A DNA stretch of 26,437 nucleotides from CAZUZD01 sp964624465. Its GTDB lineage: Bacteria > Planctomycetota > Planctomycetia > Isosphaerales > Isosphaeraceae. Of this stretch, positions 7,647 through 17,883 are shown one piece after another. The stretch covers positions 1 to 26,437 of the forward strand of contig CAZUZD010000047.1 of the NCBI GenBank assembly GCA_964624465.1. The letters run 5' to 3'. The notes beneath the pieces are model-generated. The model was not told where the DNA came from. It saw nothing but the letters and a program-made list of their open reading frames with translations, and did no database searches. Position 1 is the stretch's first letter; the number at the start of each line of letters is the position of its first letter. Made by a program: the position numbers and the translations under genes.

Positions 7647-8699
7647 ATGTCGGTTCGGATCGTCCGTCCTCTGATCCTCCTGGCCGCCCTGGCCCTGGCG
7701 TTCGCGCCGGGCCGGATCGTGTGGGCCGAGGCGAGTTCCCCGCCCCAGCGGGTCATCTTCGACACCGACATCTGCGGCGATTGCGACGACGTGCTGGCCC
7801 TGGCGATGCTGCACGCGATGCAGTCGCGGGGGGAGTGCGAGCTGCTGGCCGTGACCGTCAGCGCCGACAACGAACTGGCGGGCCCGCTGGTCGACGCGAT
7901 CAACACCTTTTACGGCCGGGGAACCATCCCGGTCGGCGTGGTTCGGCCCGGCGGGCCGAAGTTCGACAGCAAGTACCTCCTCATGGTCAACCAGCGCGAC
8001 GGTGGCGCGTTCCGGTATCCGCACCGGCTGACCTCTGGCCACGACGCTCCCGAGGCGGTGAGCCTGCTGCGGAAGACCCTGGCCGCGCAGCCCGACGGCT
8101 CCGTGGTCGTGATCCAGGTCGGCTTCTCGACGAACCTGGCCCGCCTGCTCGACTCGAAGCCCGACGCCGCCAGCCCGCTGACCGGCGAGGCGCTGGTGCG
8201 GAGCAAGGTCCAGCTCCTCTCGCTCATGGCCGGTGCCTTCCAGCCGATCGACGGCAATGCCGAGTTCACCGAGTACAACGTGGCCCAGGACGTCCCGTCG
8301 GCGAAGACGGTCGCCGAGCGCTGGCCGACCCCGAGGATCTGGAGCGGCTTCGAGATCGGCATTGCCCTGCCGTACCCGGCCACGAGCATCGAGCGCGACT
8401 ATGGCTACGTCGCGCACCATCCGGTCTCCGAGGCGTACATTCGCTACGAGCCGCCGCCGCACAACCGGCCGACCTGGGACCTGACCAGCGTGCTCCAGGC
8501 CGTGCGGCCCGATCGCGGCTACTTCGAGCTCTCGCCGGCGGGCACCGTGGCGATCCAGCCCAACGGGGCGAACACCTTCACGCCCCGGGCCGACGGCCGC
8601 GATCGGTTCCTGATCCTGCCCGCCGACCGGGCCGATCGCGTGACCGAGGCGCTGGTCGAGCTGAGCAGTCAGCCGCCTGATCAGGGCCCCGGGCGATGA
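7647..8699 (+). CDS. exported nucleoside hydrolase-family protein
   Basis: The protein is 350 residues. The start at 7647 has GAGG 6 bases upstream and begins a signal peptide (VRPLILLAALALAFAPG, cleavage near WAEA). The inosine-uridine nucleoside hydrolase fold is indicated by the N-terminal Asp cluster DTDICGDCDD (residues 39-48), which replaces the usual DTDPGxDD, and by NAEFTEYNVAQD (from residue 204), the ligand-binding segment of the family. Such enzymes hydrolyse the N-glycosidic bond of ribonucleosides to free ribose and base. The stop overlaps the ribokinase start (ATGA), and ribose-type transport genes follow, which strongly supports release of a pentose from nucleosides in the periplasm. 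The altered Asp motif, with two extra residues and two Cys, leaves substrate preference open. Confidence 0.85.
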   Translation: MSVRIVRPLILLAALALAFAPGRIVWAEASSPPQRVIFDTDICGDCDDVLALAMLHAMQSRGECELLAVTVSADNELAGPLVDAINTFYGRGTIPVGVVRPGGPKFDSKYLLMVNQRDGGAFRYPHRLTSGHDAPEAVSLLRKTLAAQPDGSVVVIQVGFSTNLARLLDSKPDAASPLTGEALVRSKVQLLSLMAGAFQPIDGNAEFTEYNVAQDVPSAKTVAERWPTPRIWSGFEIGIALPYPATSIERDYGYVAHHPVSEAYIRYEPPPHNRPTWDLTSVLQAVRPDRGYFELSPAGTVAIQPNGANTFTPRADGRDRFLILPADRADRVTEALVELSSQPPDQGPGR

Positions 8700-9642
8700 T
8701 CGGGGCCCGTGAGCCGCACATCGTCGTGGTCGGTTCGATCAACCTCGACCTCGTGACCCGGCTCGCCCGCCTGCCCCGGCCAGGGGAGACCGTTCATGGC
8801 CGCGACCTGACGCGTTCCCCCGGCGGCAAGGGGGCGAATCAGGCGGTCGCCGCCGCGCGGCTCGGGGCTCGCTGCTCGATGATCGGTCGGGTCGGCGACG
8901 ACCCGTTCGGACCGATGCTCCTCGGGGTGCTGTCCGGGGCCGGGGTCGACACCACCGGCGTGCAGGTCACGCCCGACTGCTCCAGCGGCGTGGCCCTGAT
9001 CGGCGTCGAGGATTCCGGGCAGAACGCCATCACCATCGTCGGTGGTGCCAACGCCCGGCTCGCGCCCGAGGATGTGGAACGGTTCGCCGACACCATCGCC
9101 ACGGCCGACGCCCTGCTGGTTCAGCTCGAGGTCCCGATGGCGACCGTGCTGACGGCCCTGGCCATCGCGAAGCGGGCGGGCGTGCGGACCGTCTTCGACC
9201 CGGCCCCGGCCCCTGCGCCGGGGGAATCGCTGCCGACGGCCAGCCTCGACGTCGACGTGCTGAGCCCGAACCAGTCCGAGGCCGAGGCGATCACCGGCCT
9301 CGCCGTGCCGGATTTCGCGGCCGCGGAGATCGCCGCGCGGCGGCTCCTGGAGCTGGGCCCCCGCGCCGTCGCGATCAAGATGGGCGAGCACGGGGCCCTC
9401 TGGCTGGATCGCCAGGGACCGGCCCGGCGTAGCCCCACCCGCCGGGTCGAGGTGGTCGACACGACCGCCGCCGGTGACGCGTTCACGGCCGCCCTGGCCG
9501 TGGCGCTGGCTCGCGGCGACGACGCGGCCCAGGCCACCCGCTTCGCCTGCGCCGCCGGCACCCTGGCCACCACCCGCGCCGGCGCCCAGACCGCCATGCC
9601 GACCCTCGACGAAGTCCAGCGCTCTCTGAGGTCCATGCCATC

Positions 9643-9646
<4 letters not shown>
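8696..9646 (+). CDS. rbsK: ribokinase (PfkB family)
   Basis: The protein is 316 residues, close to RbsK. It phosphorylates ribose to ribose 5-phosphate in the cytoplasm using ATP. The N-terminus has VVVGSINLDLV, and the sugar-binding PfkB signature GGKGANQAVAAARLG starts at G43. The ATP/anion-hole signature reads DTTAAGDAF (D255 onward, catalytic Asp D261); the usual DTTGAGD has Gly in place of the first Ala. The start ATG overlaps the previous stop by 4 bases, and the stop overlaps the next ATG in the same way, so translation is probably coupled. Its place between an exported nucleoside hydrolase and a ribose-type ABC importer supports ribose as the substrate, although deoxyribose or another pentose is possible. 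Confidence 0.9.
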
Positions 9647-10622
<976 letters not shown>

Positions 10623-10626
<4 letters not shown>

Positions 10627-12164
10627 CGGCCAGCTTGCCCCCGCGTCTCGGCCTCCGCGCCCTGACCAAATCCTATGCCGCGCCCGTGCTCCGCGGGGTG
10701 GACCTCGACCTGCTCCCCGGCGAGATCCACGCGCTGATGGGCGCCAACGGCGCCGGCAAGAGCACGCTGGCTCGCCTGGTCTGCGGCGTGGACCGACCCG
10801 AATCCGGCGCGATGGCCCTGGACGGCCGGCCCTACCGGCCCCGCGGACGCTCCGAAGCCGAGGCCAGCGGCGTGCGCCTGGTGGCGCAGGAGCCGAGCCT
10901 GGTCGGCACGCTCACGGTCGCGGAGAACCTGGCGCTGGGCCACTGGCCGTCGCGGCTGGGCTGGATCGACCGGGCCGCCCTTCGCGACGGCGCACGGTCT
11001 GCCCTGACACGGGTCGGCCTGGCGGATCTCGATCCCGAGACGCCGGCCAGCAGCCTGGGAATCGGGCATCAGCAGCTGGTGACGATCGCCGCCGCGCTGG
11101 CCAGGCCGTGCCGGGTCCTGTTCCTGGACGAGCCCACCGCCGCGCTCACCGATCCGCAAGTCGATGCCCTGTTCGGCGAGCTGCTTCGGCTGAAGGCCGA
11201 GGGCGTGGCGATCGTGTACGTGAGTCATCGGCTCGAAGAACTGCAGCGGATCGCCGACCGGATCAGCGTCCTCCGCGACGGGTCCCTGGTCGCGACCCGA
11301 CCAGCCGCCGAGCTCTCGCTCGACGAGGCCGTGCGCCTGATGGTCGGCGACGTCGAGGCCCTGGCCAGCGCCCACGGGCCGCGCCCGCGAGGCCCGACGG
11401 CGCTGCGGGTGGACGGCCTGAACCGAGGGCTGCTGGTGCGCGACGTGAGCCTGACCGTGCACTCGGGCGAGGTGCTGGGCCTGTCGGGCCTGGTGGGTTC
11501 GGGGCGGACCGAGCTGCTGCGGTGCCTCTTCGGAGCCGATCCGGCGACGTCGGGCCGGATCCAGCTCGGGCAGGGGGCCTCCCGACCGCCGTTCCGGCAT
11601 CCGCGCGCGGCGGTGGCCGCCGGCCTGGGGATGGTGCCCGAGGACCGCAAGCAGGATGGCCTGCTCCTGCCGATGGCCATCGACGTCAACCACAGCCTGG
11701 CCCGGCTGGGCCACTTCGCGCGGGGCGGGGTCGGCTGGCTCGACCGCCGGGCCGAGCGCGCGGCCAGCCGGGAGCTGGGGGCCCGCTTGCAACTGGTCGC
11801 CCGCTCGATGGAGCAGCCGGTTCAGGAGCTCAGCGGCGGGAACCAGCAGAAGGTCGTGGTCGGCCGCTGGCTGGGTCGGGCGCCCGAGGTGTACCTCCTG
11901 GATGAGCCGACCCGCGGCATCGACGTGGGCGCCAAGCAGGTGATCTGGCGGCTGATCGACGAGCTGGCGCGGAGTGGCCGGGCCGTGATCGTGGCCTCAA
12001 GCGAGACCGAGGAACTCATGGCCCTGTGCGACCGCATCGCTGTGCTCTCGGCCGGGCGGATCGTCGAGGTCTTCGAACGCGGTCACTGGACGCCCGAGAC
12101 GCTGCTGGCCGCGGCATTCCGGGAGTATGCCGGTCGATCGGCGACGCAGGAGCAGCGCTCATGA
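10623..12164 (+). CDS. rbsA: ribose-type ABC transporter, fused double ATPase
   Basis: The protein is 513 residues, the RbsA/MglA size, with two ABC domains in one chain. It powers import through the permease encoded next. The start is GTG at 10623 overlapping the rbsB stop (GTGA). Domain 1 has Walker A GANGAGKST (residues 40-48), a Q-loop in VAQEPSL, Walker B CRVLFLDEPTAALTD and switch His in VYVSHRLEE. Its signature reads LGIGHQQ, deviating from LSxGxQQ. Domain 2 has the degenerate Walker A GLVGSGRTEL usual for this family, the canonical signature LSGGNQQK and Walker B VYLLDEPTRGIDVG. Domain 2's Walker A lacks the Lys in nearly all RbsA proteins, so domain 1 probably does most of the hydrolysis. 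Confidence 0.92.
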
Positions 12165-13201
12165 GCCGGGACCGTTCCGAAGCCGCAGAGTCACCCGCGG
12201 CCGCCCCGTTCATCGGGTCCGCCGGTGCCCGCTCCCGTTGCGCCGGCCTGGCCGACGTGCTGGTGCTGCTCGGCGTGCTGGCGGTGCTGATCGGGTTCTT
12301 CGGCGTCCAGAGCCGCAGCTTCCTGACCGTTCCGACCCTGCGGAACGTGGTCAATCAGATCCCGGACCTCACGGTCGTGGCCGTGGGGATGACGCTGGTC
12401 CTCATCGGCGGCGGCATCGACCTCTCGGTGGGTTCGGTGCTCGCCCTGGCCGGTTCGGTGCTCGGGTTCCTGGCGAAGGATGCCGGCTGGCCGCTCTGGG
12501 CGGCGATCGCGGCGGGCATCGGCGTGGGCGGCCTCTGCGGCGCGATCAGCGGGCTGATCACCGTCCGGGGCGGCATCCCCTCGTTCATCGCCACCCTGGG
12601 GATGCTCGAAGTCGCCCGCGGGGCGTCGTCGCTGGTGACCGACTCGAAGACGAAGTACGTCGGCGGCGCCATCGAGGGCCTCGCCGACCCGGTGGCGGGC
12701 CTCGGGGTCTCGACCTCGTTCCTCATCGCCATCGGCATCGTGTTGCTGGCCCAGGTGATTTTGAGCCGGACCGTGGCCGGTCGGCTGCTGGTCGCGGTCG
12801 GTACCAACGAGCCGGCGGTGCGGCTGGCCGGGCTAGGAACGCGCGGGATCCGCTGGGCCACTTTCCTGGTCTCGGGCCTGCTGGCGGGCCTGGGCGCGGT
12901 GTTCCAGGTGGCGCGGATCTCGGCGGCCAACCCGAACGCCGGCACGGGACTGGAGCTCTCGGCGATCGCGGCGGCGGTGATCGGCGGCACGAGCCTGATG
13001 GGCGGGCGTGGCTCGGTGATCCGCACCTTCCTGGGCGTGCTGGTGATCGCCGTGCTCCAGACCGGCCTGGCGGCGATCGGGACCTCCGACCCGACGAAGC
13101 GGCTGGTCACGGGCGCGGTCATCATCCTGGCCGTGCTGGCCGACGTGCACCGTGCCGGTTGGACTGGCTGGCGGCGCGGACCGGGCCGCGCCGCCGCGTG
13201 A
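12161..13201 (+). CDS. rbsC: ribose-type ABC transporter permease
   Basis: The protein is 346 residues. The start at 12161 overlaps the ATPase stop (ATGA), preceded by AGGAGC about 8 bases upstream. After a hydrophilic leader of about 30 residues come many hydrophobic segments, including VLVLLGVLAVLIGFFG and LTVVAVGMTLVLIGGGIDLSVGS. The GGGIDLSVGS segment is diagnostic of the RbsC/MglC/BPD_transp_2 permease family. GGTSLMGGRGSV, near the C-terminus, is the second family hallmark. It forms the inner-membrane channel of the importer and is the last gene of the five-gene operon. Only 6 bases separate its stop from the stop of the convergent oxidoreductase gene. Confidence 0.92.
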   Translation: MSRDRSEAAESPAAAPFIGSAGARSRCAGLADVLVLLGVLAVLIGFFGVQSRSFLTVPTLRNVVNQIPDLTVVAVGMTLVLIGGGIDLSVGSVLALAGSVLGFLAKDAGWPLWAAIAAGIGVGGLCGAISGLITVRGGIPSFIATLGMLEVARGASSLVTDSKTKYVGGAIEGLADPVAGLGVSTSFLIAIGIVLLAQVILSRTVAGRLLVAVGTNEPAVRLAGLGTRGIRWATFLVSGLLAGLGAVFQVARISAANPNAGTGLELSAIAAAVIGGTSLMGGRGSVIRTFLGVLVIAVLQTGLAAIGTSDPTKRLVTGAVIILAVLADVHRAGWTGWRRGPGRAAA

Positions 13202-13207
13202 GCCCGT

Positions 13208-14569
13208 TCAGGTGAGGGTCCAGGGCGCCCGGTACTCGTAGTGCCGCAGCGCATTGGCCGGCTCGCTGTTGGTGAACCGCTCGGCCTCCGCGTCCCAGTC
13301 GAGCCGCAGGCGAGTGGCCAGGGCCAGGTTCGCCAGGTGGGCAAACGTGGTCGAGCGGTGGCCTTCCTCGATGTCCGCATTCGGCCGGCGGCGGCTCTTG
13401 ACGCAGTCGAGGAAGTTGCGGGCGTGCGCCTGGTCGGGATCGCCGTCGGTGCCGGTGATCGTCTCGGGCTTGCGACGCGGCTTCGGGTCCTGGAACTGGC
13501 CCCCGCGCTCGGGCACGATCCAGGCGTGCTGGAGGTTAGCGTAGAGGGTGCCCAGGGTGCCCCGCAGCTCGATCTCGGCGCCGTCGGGCAGCACCGGGTG
13601 TCCGTTCGCCTCGTAGAGGCTGAAGCTCGTGAGCATGCCCGAATCGTGCTCGAAGATGGCCTCGGCCGTGTCGGGGATGGTCCGGTCGTCGTCGACGGCG
13701 AACCGACCGCCGAGGGCGACCACCGAGGCCGGGGCCTGCTCGCCGGTCAGCCAGCGGATCAGGTCGAAGTAGTGCACGCCCCAGTTGGCCATCTGCGAGC
13801 TGTACGGGCCCCACCAGCGGAACTTGTACGGCAGGATGTTCTCGTTGAACGGCCGGAGCGGCCGGGGGCCGAGCCAGCGGTCCCAGTCGAGGTCGGTCGG
13901 CGGCTCGGAGTCGGCGGCGCGGCCGATGCCGCCGGGCGTCATGTTGCTGGCGTAGGCGGCGCGGGCGACGGTCACCTTGCCGATCGCCCCCTGCTGCACC
14001 AGCTCCGCGAGCCTCGCGTACAGCGTCGACGAGCGGCGGTGGGTCCCCACCTGCACGACGCGGTCGGTCTCGCGGGCCACCTCGACCATCCGGCGCCCCT
14101 CGTGGAGCGTGATCGAGAGCGGCTTCTCGACGTACACGTCCTTGCCGGCGCGGCACGCCTCGGTCATCTGGATCGCGTGCCAGTGGTCGGGCGTGGCGAT
14201 GACGACGGCGTCGAGGTCCTTCCGCTCCAGGACGCGCCGGTAGTCGGACACGCGCTCGAGATCGCCGGGCACCTCGGGCATCTTCGGGATGCGGCGTTCG
14301 AGGTTGCGGAACCGGGGATCGACCGCATCGTACTGCGCGTTGAGGTACGGGGCGTAGACGTCGCAGAGGCTGACGACGCGGGCGTCGGGCTGGGCCAGGA
14401 ACGCCGCCAGGAGCTGGCAGCCGCGGTTGCCCACGCCGATGAAGCCCAGCCGCACGGTGTCGGCGGGTCCTGGCGGTCGTGTTGCAGCGCGGGCGGGAAG
14501 TGCAGCAGCGGCGGCCGTGGCGGCGGTGGCCATCGCGAACGTGCGGCGGTTGACCGGGCGGTGGCGCAT
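13208..14569 (-). CDS. Tat-exported Gfo/Idh/MocA family oxidoreductase
   Basis: The protein is 453 residues. The start at 14569 has AGGAG about 10 bases upstream and a twin-arginine signal (NRRTFAMATAATAAAAALPARA, first residues only partly hydrophobic). The nucleotide-binding motif is FIGVGNRG (glycines 45-50) and the catalytic-region EKP is at 148-150 (YVEKPLSITLHEG). ATPDHWHAIQM precedes it, and WGVHYFDLIRWL lies in the C-terminal domain, as in the planctomycete-expanded exported branch. It is clearly a different subfamily from the oxidoreductase at 3161. It is divergent from the MGH1-like glycosidase across 203 bases and convergent with the permease gene, so it is more likely tied to the glycosidase than to the ribose operon. 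Substrate unknown, presumably a sugar or polyol. Confidence 0.9.
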   Translation of the reverse strand: MRHRPVNRRTFAMATAATAAAAALPARAATRPPGPADTVRLGFIGVGNRGCQLLAAFLAQPDARVVSLCDVYAPYLNAQYDAVDPRFRNLERRIPKMPEVPGDLERVSDYRRVLERKDLDAVVIATPDHWHAIQMTEACRAGKDVYVEKPLSITLHEGRRMVEVARETDRVVQVGTHRRSSTLYARLAELVQQGAIGKVTVARAAYASNMTPGGIGRAADSEPPTDLDWDRWLGPRPLRPFNENILPYKFRWWGPYSSQMANWGVHYFDLIRWLTGEQAPASVVALGGRFAVDDDRTIPDTAEAIFEHDSGMLTSFSLYEANGHPVLPDGAEIELRGTLGTLYANLQHAWIVPERGGQFQDPKPRRKPETITGTDGDPDQAHARNFLDCVKSRRRPNADIEEGHRSTTFAHLANLALATRLRLDWDAEAERFTNSEPANALRHYEYRAPWTLT

Positions 14570-14645
14570 GGGCGGCGGACTCCTCGCGCCGCCGGCTCGT
14601 CGAGGGGACCATCGGGCCCGGACGGCACCGGCGGAGACGTCTCGG

Positions 14646-14674
14646 ATCGTAGCCGAGCCGGCCGGCGCGGGAAA
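14646..14674 (-). promoter_or_regulatory. possible promoter of the oxidoreductase gene
   Basis: On the minus strand TTTCCC (14669-14674) and TACGAT (14646-14651) are 17 bases apart, with the -10 box in the context GGCTACGAT. It lies 76 bases before the start at 14569. The -35 box is poor; the call rests on the -10 context shared with two other sites. Confidence 0.3.
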
Positions 14675-14695
14675 GCCGCCGGCCCGGCTGCCCGC

Positions 14696-14724
14696 CTGAC
14701 AGGCTCCGGGGGGCCCGCTACAAT
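14696..14724 (+). promoter_or_regulatory. sigma70-like promoter of the glycosidase gene
   Basis: CTGACA at 14696-14701 and TACAAT at 14719-14724 are separated by 17 bases, both one mismatch from consensus. The -10 box is in the context CGCTACAAT. It ends 48 bases before the ATG at 14773 and points away from the divergent oxidoreductase gene. Confidence 0.55.
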
Positions 14725-14772
14725 CCCGACAGATCGTGCCTCCGCTCGACCTCCACCCCGGAACCCACCGCG

Positions 14773-17346
14773 ATGCGCCGCGCTCTCCCCCCGGCCCTCG
14801 GCCGTCCCGTCGCCGTGCTGCTGGCCCTGGCCTCGCTGGCCCTGGCCGCGCCCGCCCCGCCGCCCGCCGACGGGCCGATCCTCGACAAGACGAAACTGCT
14901 CCAGGCGCAGACGTTCTGGGACAACCAGGACTGGGACTGGTACAAGACCCAGATCCCGTTCTTCGAGTGCCCCGACGCCGACATCACCACCACGTACTAC
15001 TACCGCTGGGAACTGCTCACCAAGCACCTCACCTACGGATCGCCGAAGTCGGGCTACACCTTCACCGAGTTCATCGACCGGCCGTTCTGGTCGGGGGCCT
15101 ATGGCGCCATCAGCTGCCCGGCCGGCCACCAGCTCTACGAGGCCCGCTGGCTGCGTGATCCCCGCATCGCGCGTGACTTCGCCCGCTACTGGTTCCGCAC
15201 CCCGGGCGCCCAGCCCCGCAACTACAGCACCTGGCTGGCCGACTCGGTCTGGGCCCTCCAGCAGGTCCACCCGAACGACGACTTCACGAAGGACCTGCTG
15301 CCCGACCTGATCCGGAACTACGAGGGGTGGGAGCAGCGTCAGTTCGTGCCCGAGGTCGGCCTGTTCTGGCAGATCGGCCACGACGACGGCATGGAGACGA
15401 ACATCAACAGCCGTCAGACCAAGGACTGGTTCCGGGGCGCCCCGGGCTACCGGCCCTCGTTCAACGCCTACATGTGGGCCGACGCCCTGGCCATCGCCCG
15501 GGCCGCCGACCTGGCCGGCGACGCTGAGACGGCGAAGACCTACCGGGCCAAGGCCGCGGGCCTCAAGGCGAAGCTCCAGGAGAAGCTCTGGGACCCCAAG
15601 CGGCAGTTCTTCTTCCCGATGGCCAAGCAGGACGAGGAGAAGGACGGCCACGTCGTCAAGGCCGGCAGCCTGACCTACCAGACCGGGCAGTTCGCCGGCA
15701 GCCCGCACGGGCGCGAGGAGATCGGGTTCGTCCCCTGGCAGTTCGGCATGGTCGACCCGGGGAAGGGCTTCGAGGAGGCCTGGAAGTTCCTGATGGACCC
15801 CGAGTACTTCTTCGCCGAGTTCGGGCCCACCGTCACCGAGCGCCACGATCCGCTGTTCCTGATCTCCAAGAACTGCTGCGTGTGGAGCGGTCAGTCGTGG
15901 CCGTACGCCACCACCCAGACACTCAAGGCGCTGGCAAACCTGCTCCAGCAGGGCGACCCGAAGTCGATCACGCGTGCCGACTACCTGAAGCTGCTGAACA
16001 TCTTCGCCAGGACCCACCGTAAGGAAGGGAAACCGTACATCGCCGAGGCCGCGCACCCCGACACCGGCTCGTGGGAGGGCCACGACGCCTTCAACCACAG
16101 CGAGCACTACTTCCACTCGGGATTCGTCGACCTGGTGATCACCGGCCTGGTGGGCATCCAGCCCCGCGACGATGACACCCTGGAGGTCCGGCCGCTGGCC
16201 CCTCCGAGCTGGGCCTACTTCGCCCTCGATGACGTGATGGTCCGCGGCCGTCGCGTCAGCGTCGTCTGGGACCGCGACGGCACCCGCTACGGTCGCGGCA
16301 AGGGCCTGCGCCTGTTCGCCGAGGGCCGGGAGATCGCTCACTCGGACACGCTCGGCCCGCTGTCCGCACCGCTGCCCGAGGCCCCCAAGGTCAAGCGCGG
16401 ACCCGAGCTGGCCAACTTCGCCGTGAACAACGACGGCGACTACTTCCCGCGCGTCTCAGCCTCGTACAGCGCCCCGAAGACGCCGGTGACCAAGGCGGTC
16501 GACGGCAACCTCTGGTACATCCCCTCGCCCCCGAACCGCTGGACCACCGAGGGCTCGACGACCGACACCGACTGGATCGCCGTCGACTTCGGCACCCCGC
16601 GGCGAATCCGCGAAGTGCGGGTCTACCCGCTGGACGATGCAGGGACCAACCTGGCCGCCCCGGCCCGCATCGACCTGGAGACCTGGGACGGCGCCGGCTG
16701 GGTGGCGGTGCCCGATCAGACCCGCTCGCCGGAGCCGCCCCAGGGTCATCGCGCCAACGTGATCCGGTTCCCGGAGCAGGACCTGACCCGGATCCGCGTG
16801 GTGCTGACGCACGCCCCGGGCAAGCGCTCGGGCCTGACCGAGCTGGAGGCCTGGGGCGACGCCGGCCAGTCCCTCGACGCGGCACCGCCGCCCGAGGGGA
16901 ACCTGGCGTTCAACCCCGGCGACCGGCCGTTCCCGAAGGCCAGCGCCTCGTTCACCTCGCGGTTCGACCAGGTGGCCCGGGTCAACGACGGCAAGACCAG
17001 CTTCACACCGAACCCGAACAACCGATGGACCAGCTTCGAGTCGCCGGAACCCACCGACTGGCTGGAGATCGACCTGGGCGAGCCGAAGTCGATCAGCCGG
17101 GCCGAGCTGGCAATCTTTGACGATCGCGGCGGCGTGCAGGCCCCGGCCGATTATCACCTCGAGACCTGGGACGGTACCGCCTGGTTCCCGGTGCTCGACG
17201 CCAGCCGCTCCCCGGAGCAGCCGACCGGCGGGGTGTTCAACGAGGTCCGGTTCCGCCCGGTGAAGACGAGCAAGGTCCGGGCCGTGTTCACCCACAAGGG
17301 ACAGGCCCGCAGCGGCGTCTCCGAGTTCCTGATCTGGTCCGAGTGA
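14773..17346 (+). CDS. secreted MGH1-like (alpha/alpha)6 glycoside hydrolase with two F5/8C domains
   Basis: The protein is 857 residues. It starts with a signal peptide (residues 1 to about 26: LGRPVAVLLALASLALAAPA). Residues 45-500 resemble the MGH1-like/GH63-type six-hairpin glycosidase fold: YYYRWELLTKHL, then WLADSVWALQQVHP, then YMWADALAIARAADLAG, then NCCVWSGQSWPYATTQTL, and finally WEGHDAFNHSEHYFHSGF. A small beta-domain follows (LEVRPLAPPSWAYFALDDV, about 470-535). Two discoidin/F5-8 type C (CBM32-like) domains occupy about 545-696 and 710-857. Each has a buried WT or WTS near its middle (NRWTTEGS; NNRWTSFES) and an IAVDFG or LEIDLG strand, suggesting carbohydrate binding. The role is cleavage of an extracellular oligo- or polysaccharide; the substrate and catalytic acids cannot be fixed by eye. 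No clear Shine-Dalgarno, but a good promoter lies upstream. Confidence 0.85.
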   Translation: MRRALPPALGRPVAVLLALASLALAAPAPPPADGPILDKTKLLQAQTFWDNQDWDWYKTQIPFFECPDADITTTYYYRWELLTKHLTYGSPKSGYTFTEFIDRPFWSGAYGAISCPAGHQLYEARWLRDPRIARDFARYWFRTPGAQPRNYSTWLADSVWALQQVHPNDDFTKDLLPDLIRNYEGWEQRQFVPEVGLFWQIGHDDGMETNINSRQTKDWFRGAPGYRPSFNAYMWADALAIARAADLAGDAETAKTYRAKAAGLKAKLQEKLWDPKRQFFFPMAKQDEEKDGHVVKAGSLTYQTGQFAGSPHGREEIGFVPWQFGMVDPGKGFEEAWKFLMDPEYFFAEFGPTVTERHDPLFLISKNCCVWSGQSWPYATTQTLKALANLLQQGDPKSITRADYLKLLNIFARTHRKEGKPYIAEAAHPDTGSWEGHDAFNHSEHYFHSGFVDLVITGLVGIQPRDDDTLEVRPLAPPSWAYFALDDVMVRGRRVSVVWDRDGTRYGRGKGLRLFAEGREIAHSDTLGPLSAPLPEAPKVKRGPELANFAVNNDGDYFPRVSASYSAPKTPVTKAVDGNLWYIPSPPNRWTTEGSTTDTDWIAVDFGTPRRIREVRVYPLDDAGTNLAAPARIDLETWDGAGWVAVPDQTRSPEPPQGHRANVIRFPEQDLTRIRVVLTHAPGKRSGLTELEAWGDAGQSLDAAPPPEGNLAFNPGDRPFPKASASFTSRFDQVARVNDGKTSFTPNPNNRWTSFESPEPTDWLEIDLGEPKSISRAELAIFDDRGGVQAPADYHLETWDGTAWFPVLDASRSPEQPTGGVFNEVRFRPVKTSKVRAVFTHKGQARSGVSEFLIWSE

Positions 17347-17399
17347 TCGGGCCGATCCTTTGCAGGGGAGCTCTGATCACGGCGGGGAGGGACCGGGCG

Positions 17400-17861
17400 A
17401 TGCGACGATCCTGGCGTCTGCTCCTGACGACGGTGGCCCTGGGCGCACCCGGCATGGCCGCCCGGCCGGCGCTGGCCCAGGCCCCCCCCGCGATCGGCAA
17501 CCCCGCCTACCTGCCCGCCGGCGGGAGTGGGTTCCTGCCTTACACCCCGGGCCCCGGCGGCGGGCTCGGGGTGATGCCGCCTTCGGCGCCCTTGCCCGCC
17601 CGGATGAGCGCACGGCCCACCACGCTGGGGGGCGGGATGTCCGCCGGGGTCACGGCCGGGCCACGGACGTTGCTCCCCGGGTATCGCGGCAGCCTGGGGC
17701 TCACCGCCTCCCGGGGCCTGGGCGGGGGTGCGATGCGGCGGTCCACCTCCGGGATGACCGGCCGGGCCATGCCGCGACGGCCGCCGGTCGGCAGCTACCC
17801 CTTCCGGCAACCGGCCCCGCTCACGCCGCTGGCTCCCGCCGGGCCGAACATGTCGATGTGA
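17400..17861 (+). CDS. small secreted Gly/Pro-rich protein, unknown function
   Basis: The protein is 153 residues. The start at 17400 is favoured by GGAGGG 8 bases upstream and by a signal peptide directly after it (RRSWRLLLTTVALGAPGMA, cleavage near LAQA). A GTG at 17343 overlapping the glycosidase stop would add 19 non-signal residues. The mature part is low-complexity, rich in Gly, Pro, Arg and Met (PYTPGPGGGLGVMPP; RGLGGGAMRRSTSGM), with no Cys and no recognisable domain. It follows the glycosidase by 53 bases and could share its transcript, but it also abuts the metal-efflux locus. I do not recognise the family. Composition and export resemble the small Tyr-rich protein encoded from 22313. 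Confidence 0.65.
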   Translation: MRRSWRLLLTTVALGAPGMAARPALAQAPPAIGNPAYLPAGGSGFLPYTPGPGGGLGVMPPSAPLPARMSARPTTLGGGMSAGVTAGPRTLLPGYRGSLGLTASRGLGGGAMRRSTSGMTGRAMPRRPPVGSYPFRQPAPLTPLAPAGPNMSM

Positions 17862-17862
17862 T

Positions 17863-17880
17863 GGCCGCCGCCGGGCGGCC
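17863..17880. terminator. hairpin between two convergent genes
   Basis: GGCCGCC (17863-17869) pairs perfectly with GGCGGCC (17874-17880) over a 4-base loop. It fills nearly the whole 22-base space between the small Gly/Pro-rich gene and the convergent TolC-type gene, so it could serve both strands. There is no T tract on either side. Confidence 0.4.
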
Positions 17881-17883
17881 TCG

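Noticed and set aside
10932..11110. Loss of function of the first ATPase domain of rbsA because of its LGIGHQQ signature
   Set aside because: E. coli RbsA also has a relaxed signature in this domain (LSIGDQQ), and Walker A, Walker B and the switch His are all intact, so inactivity is not supported.
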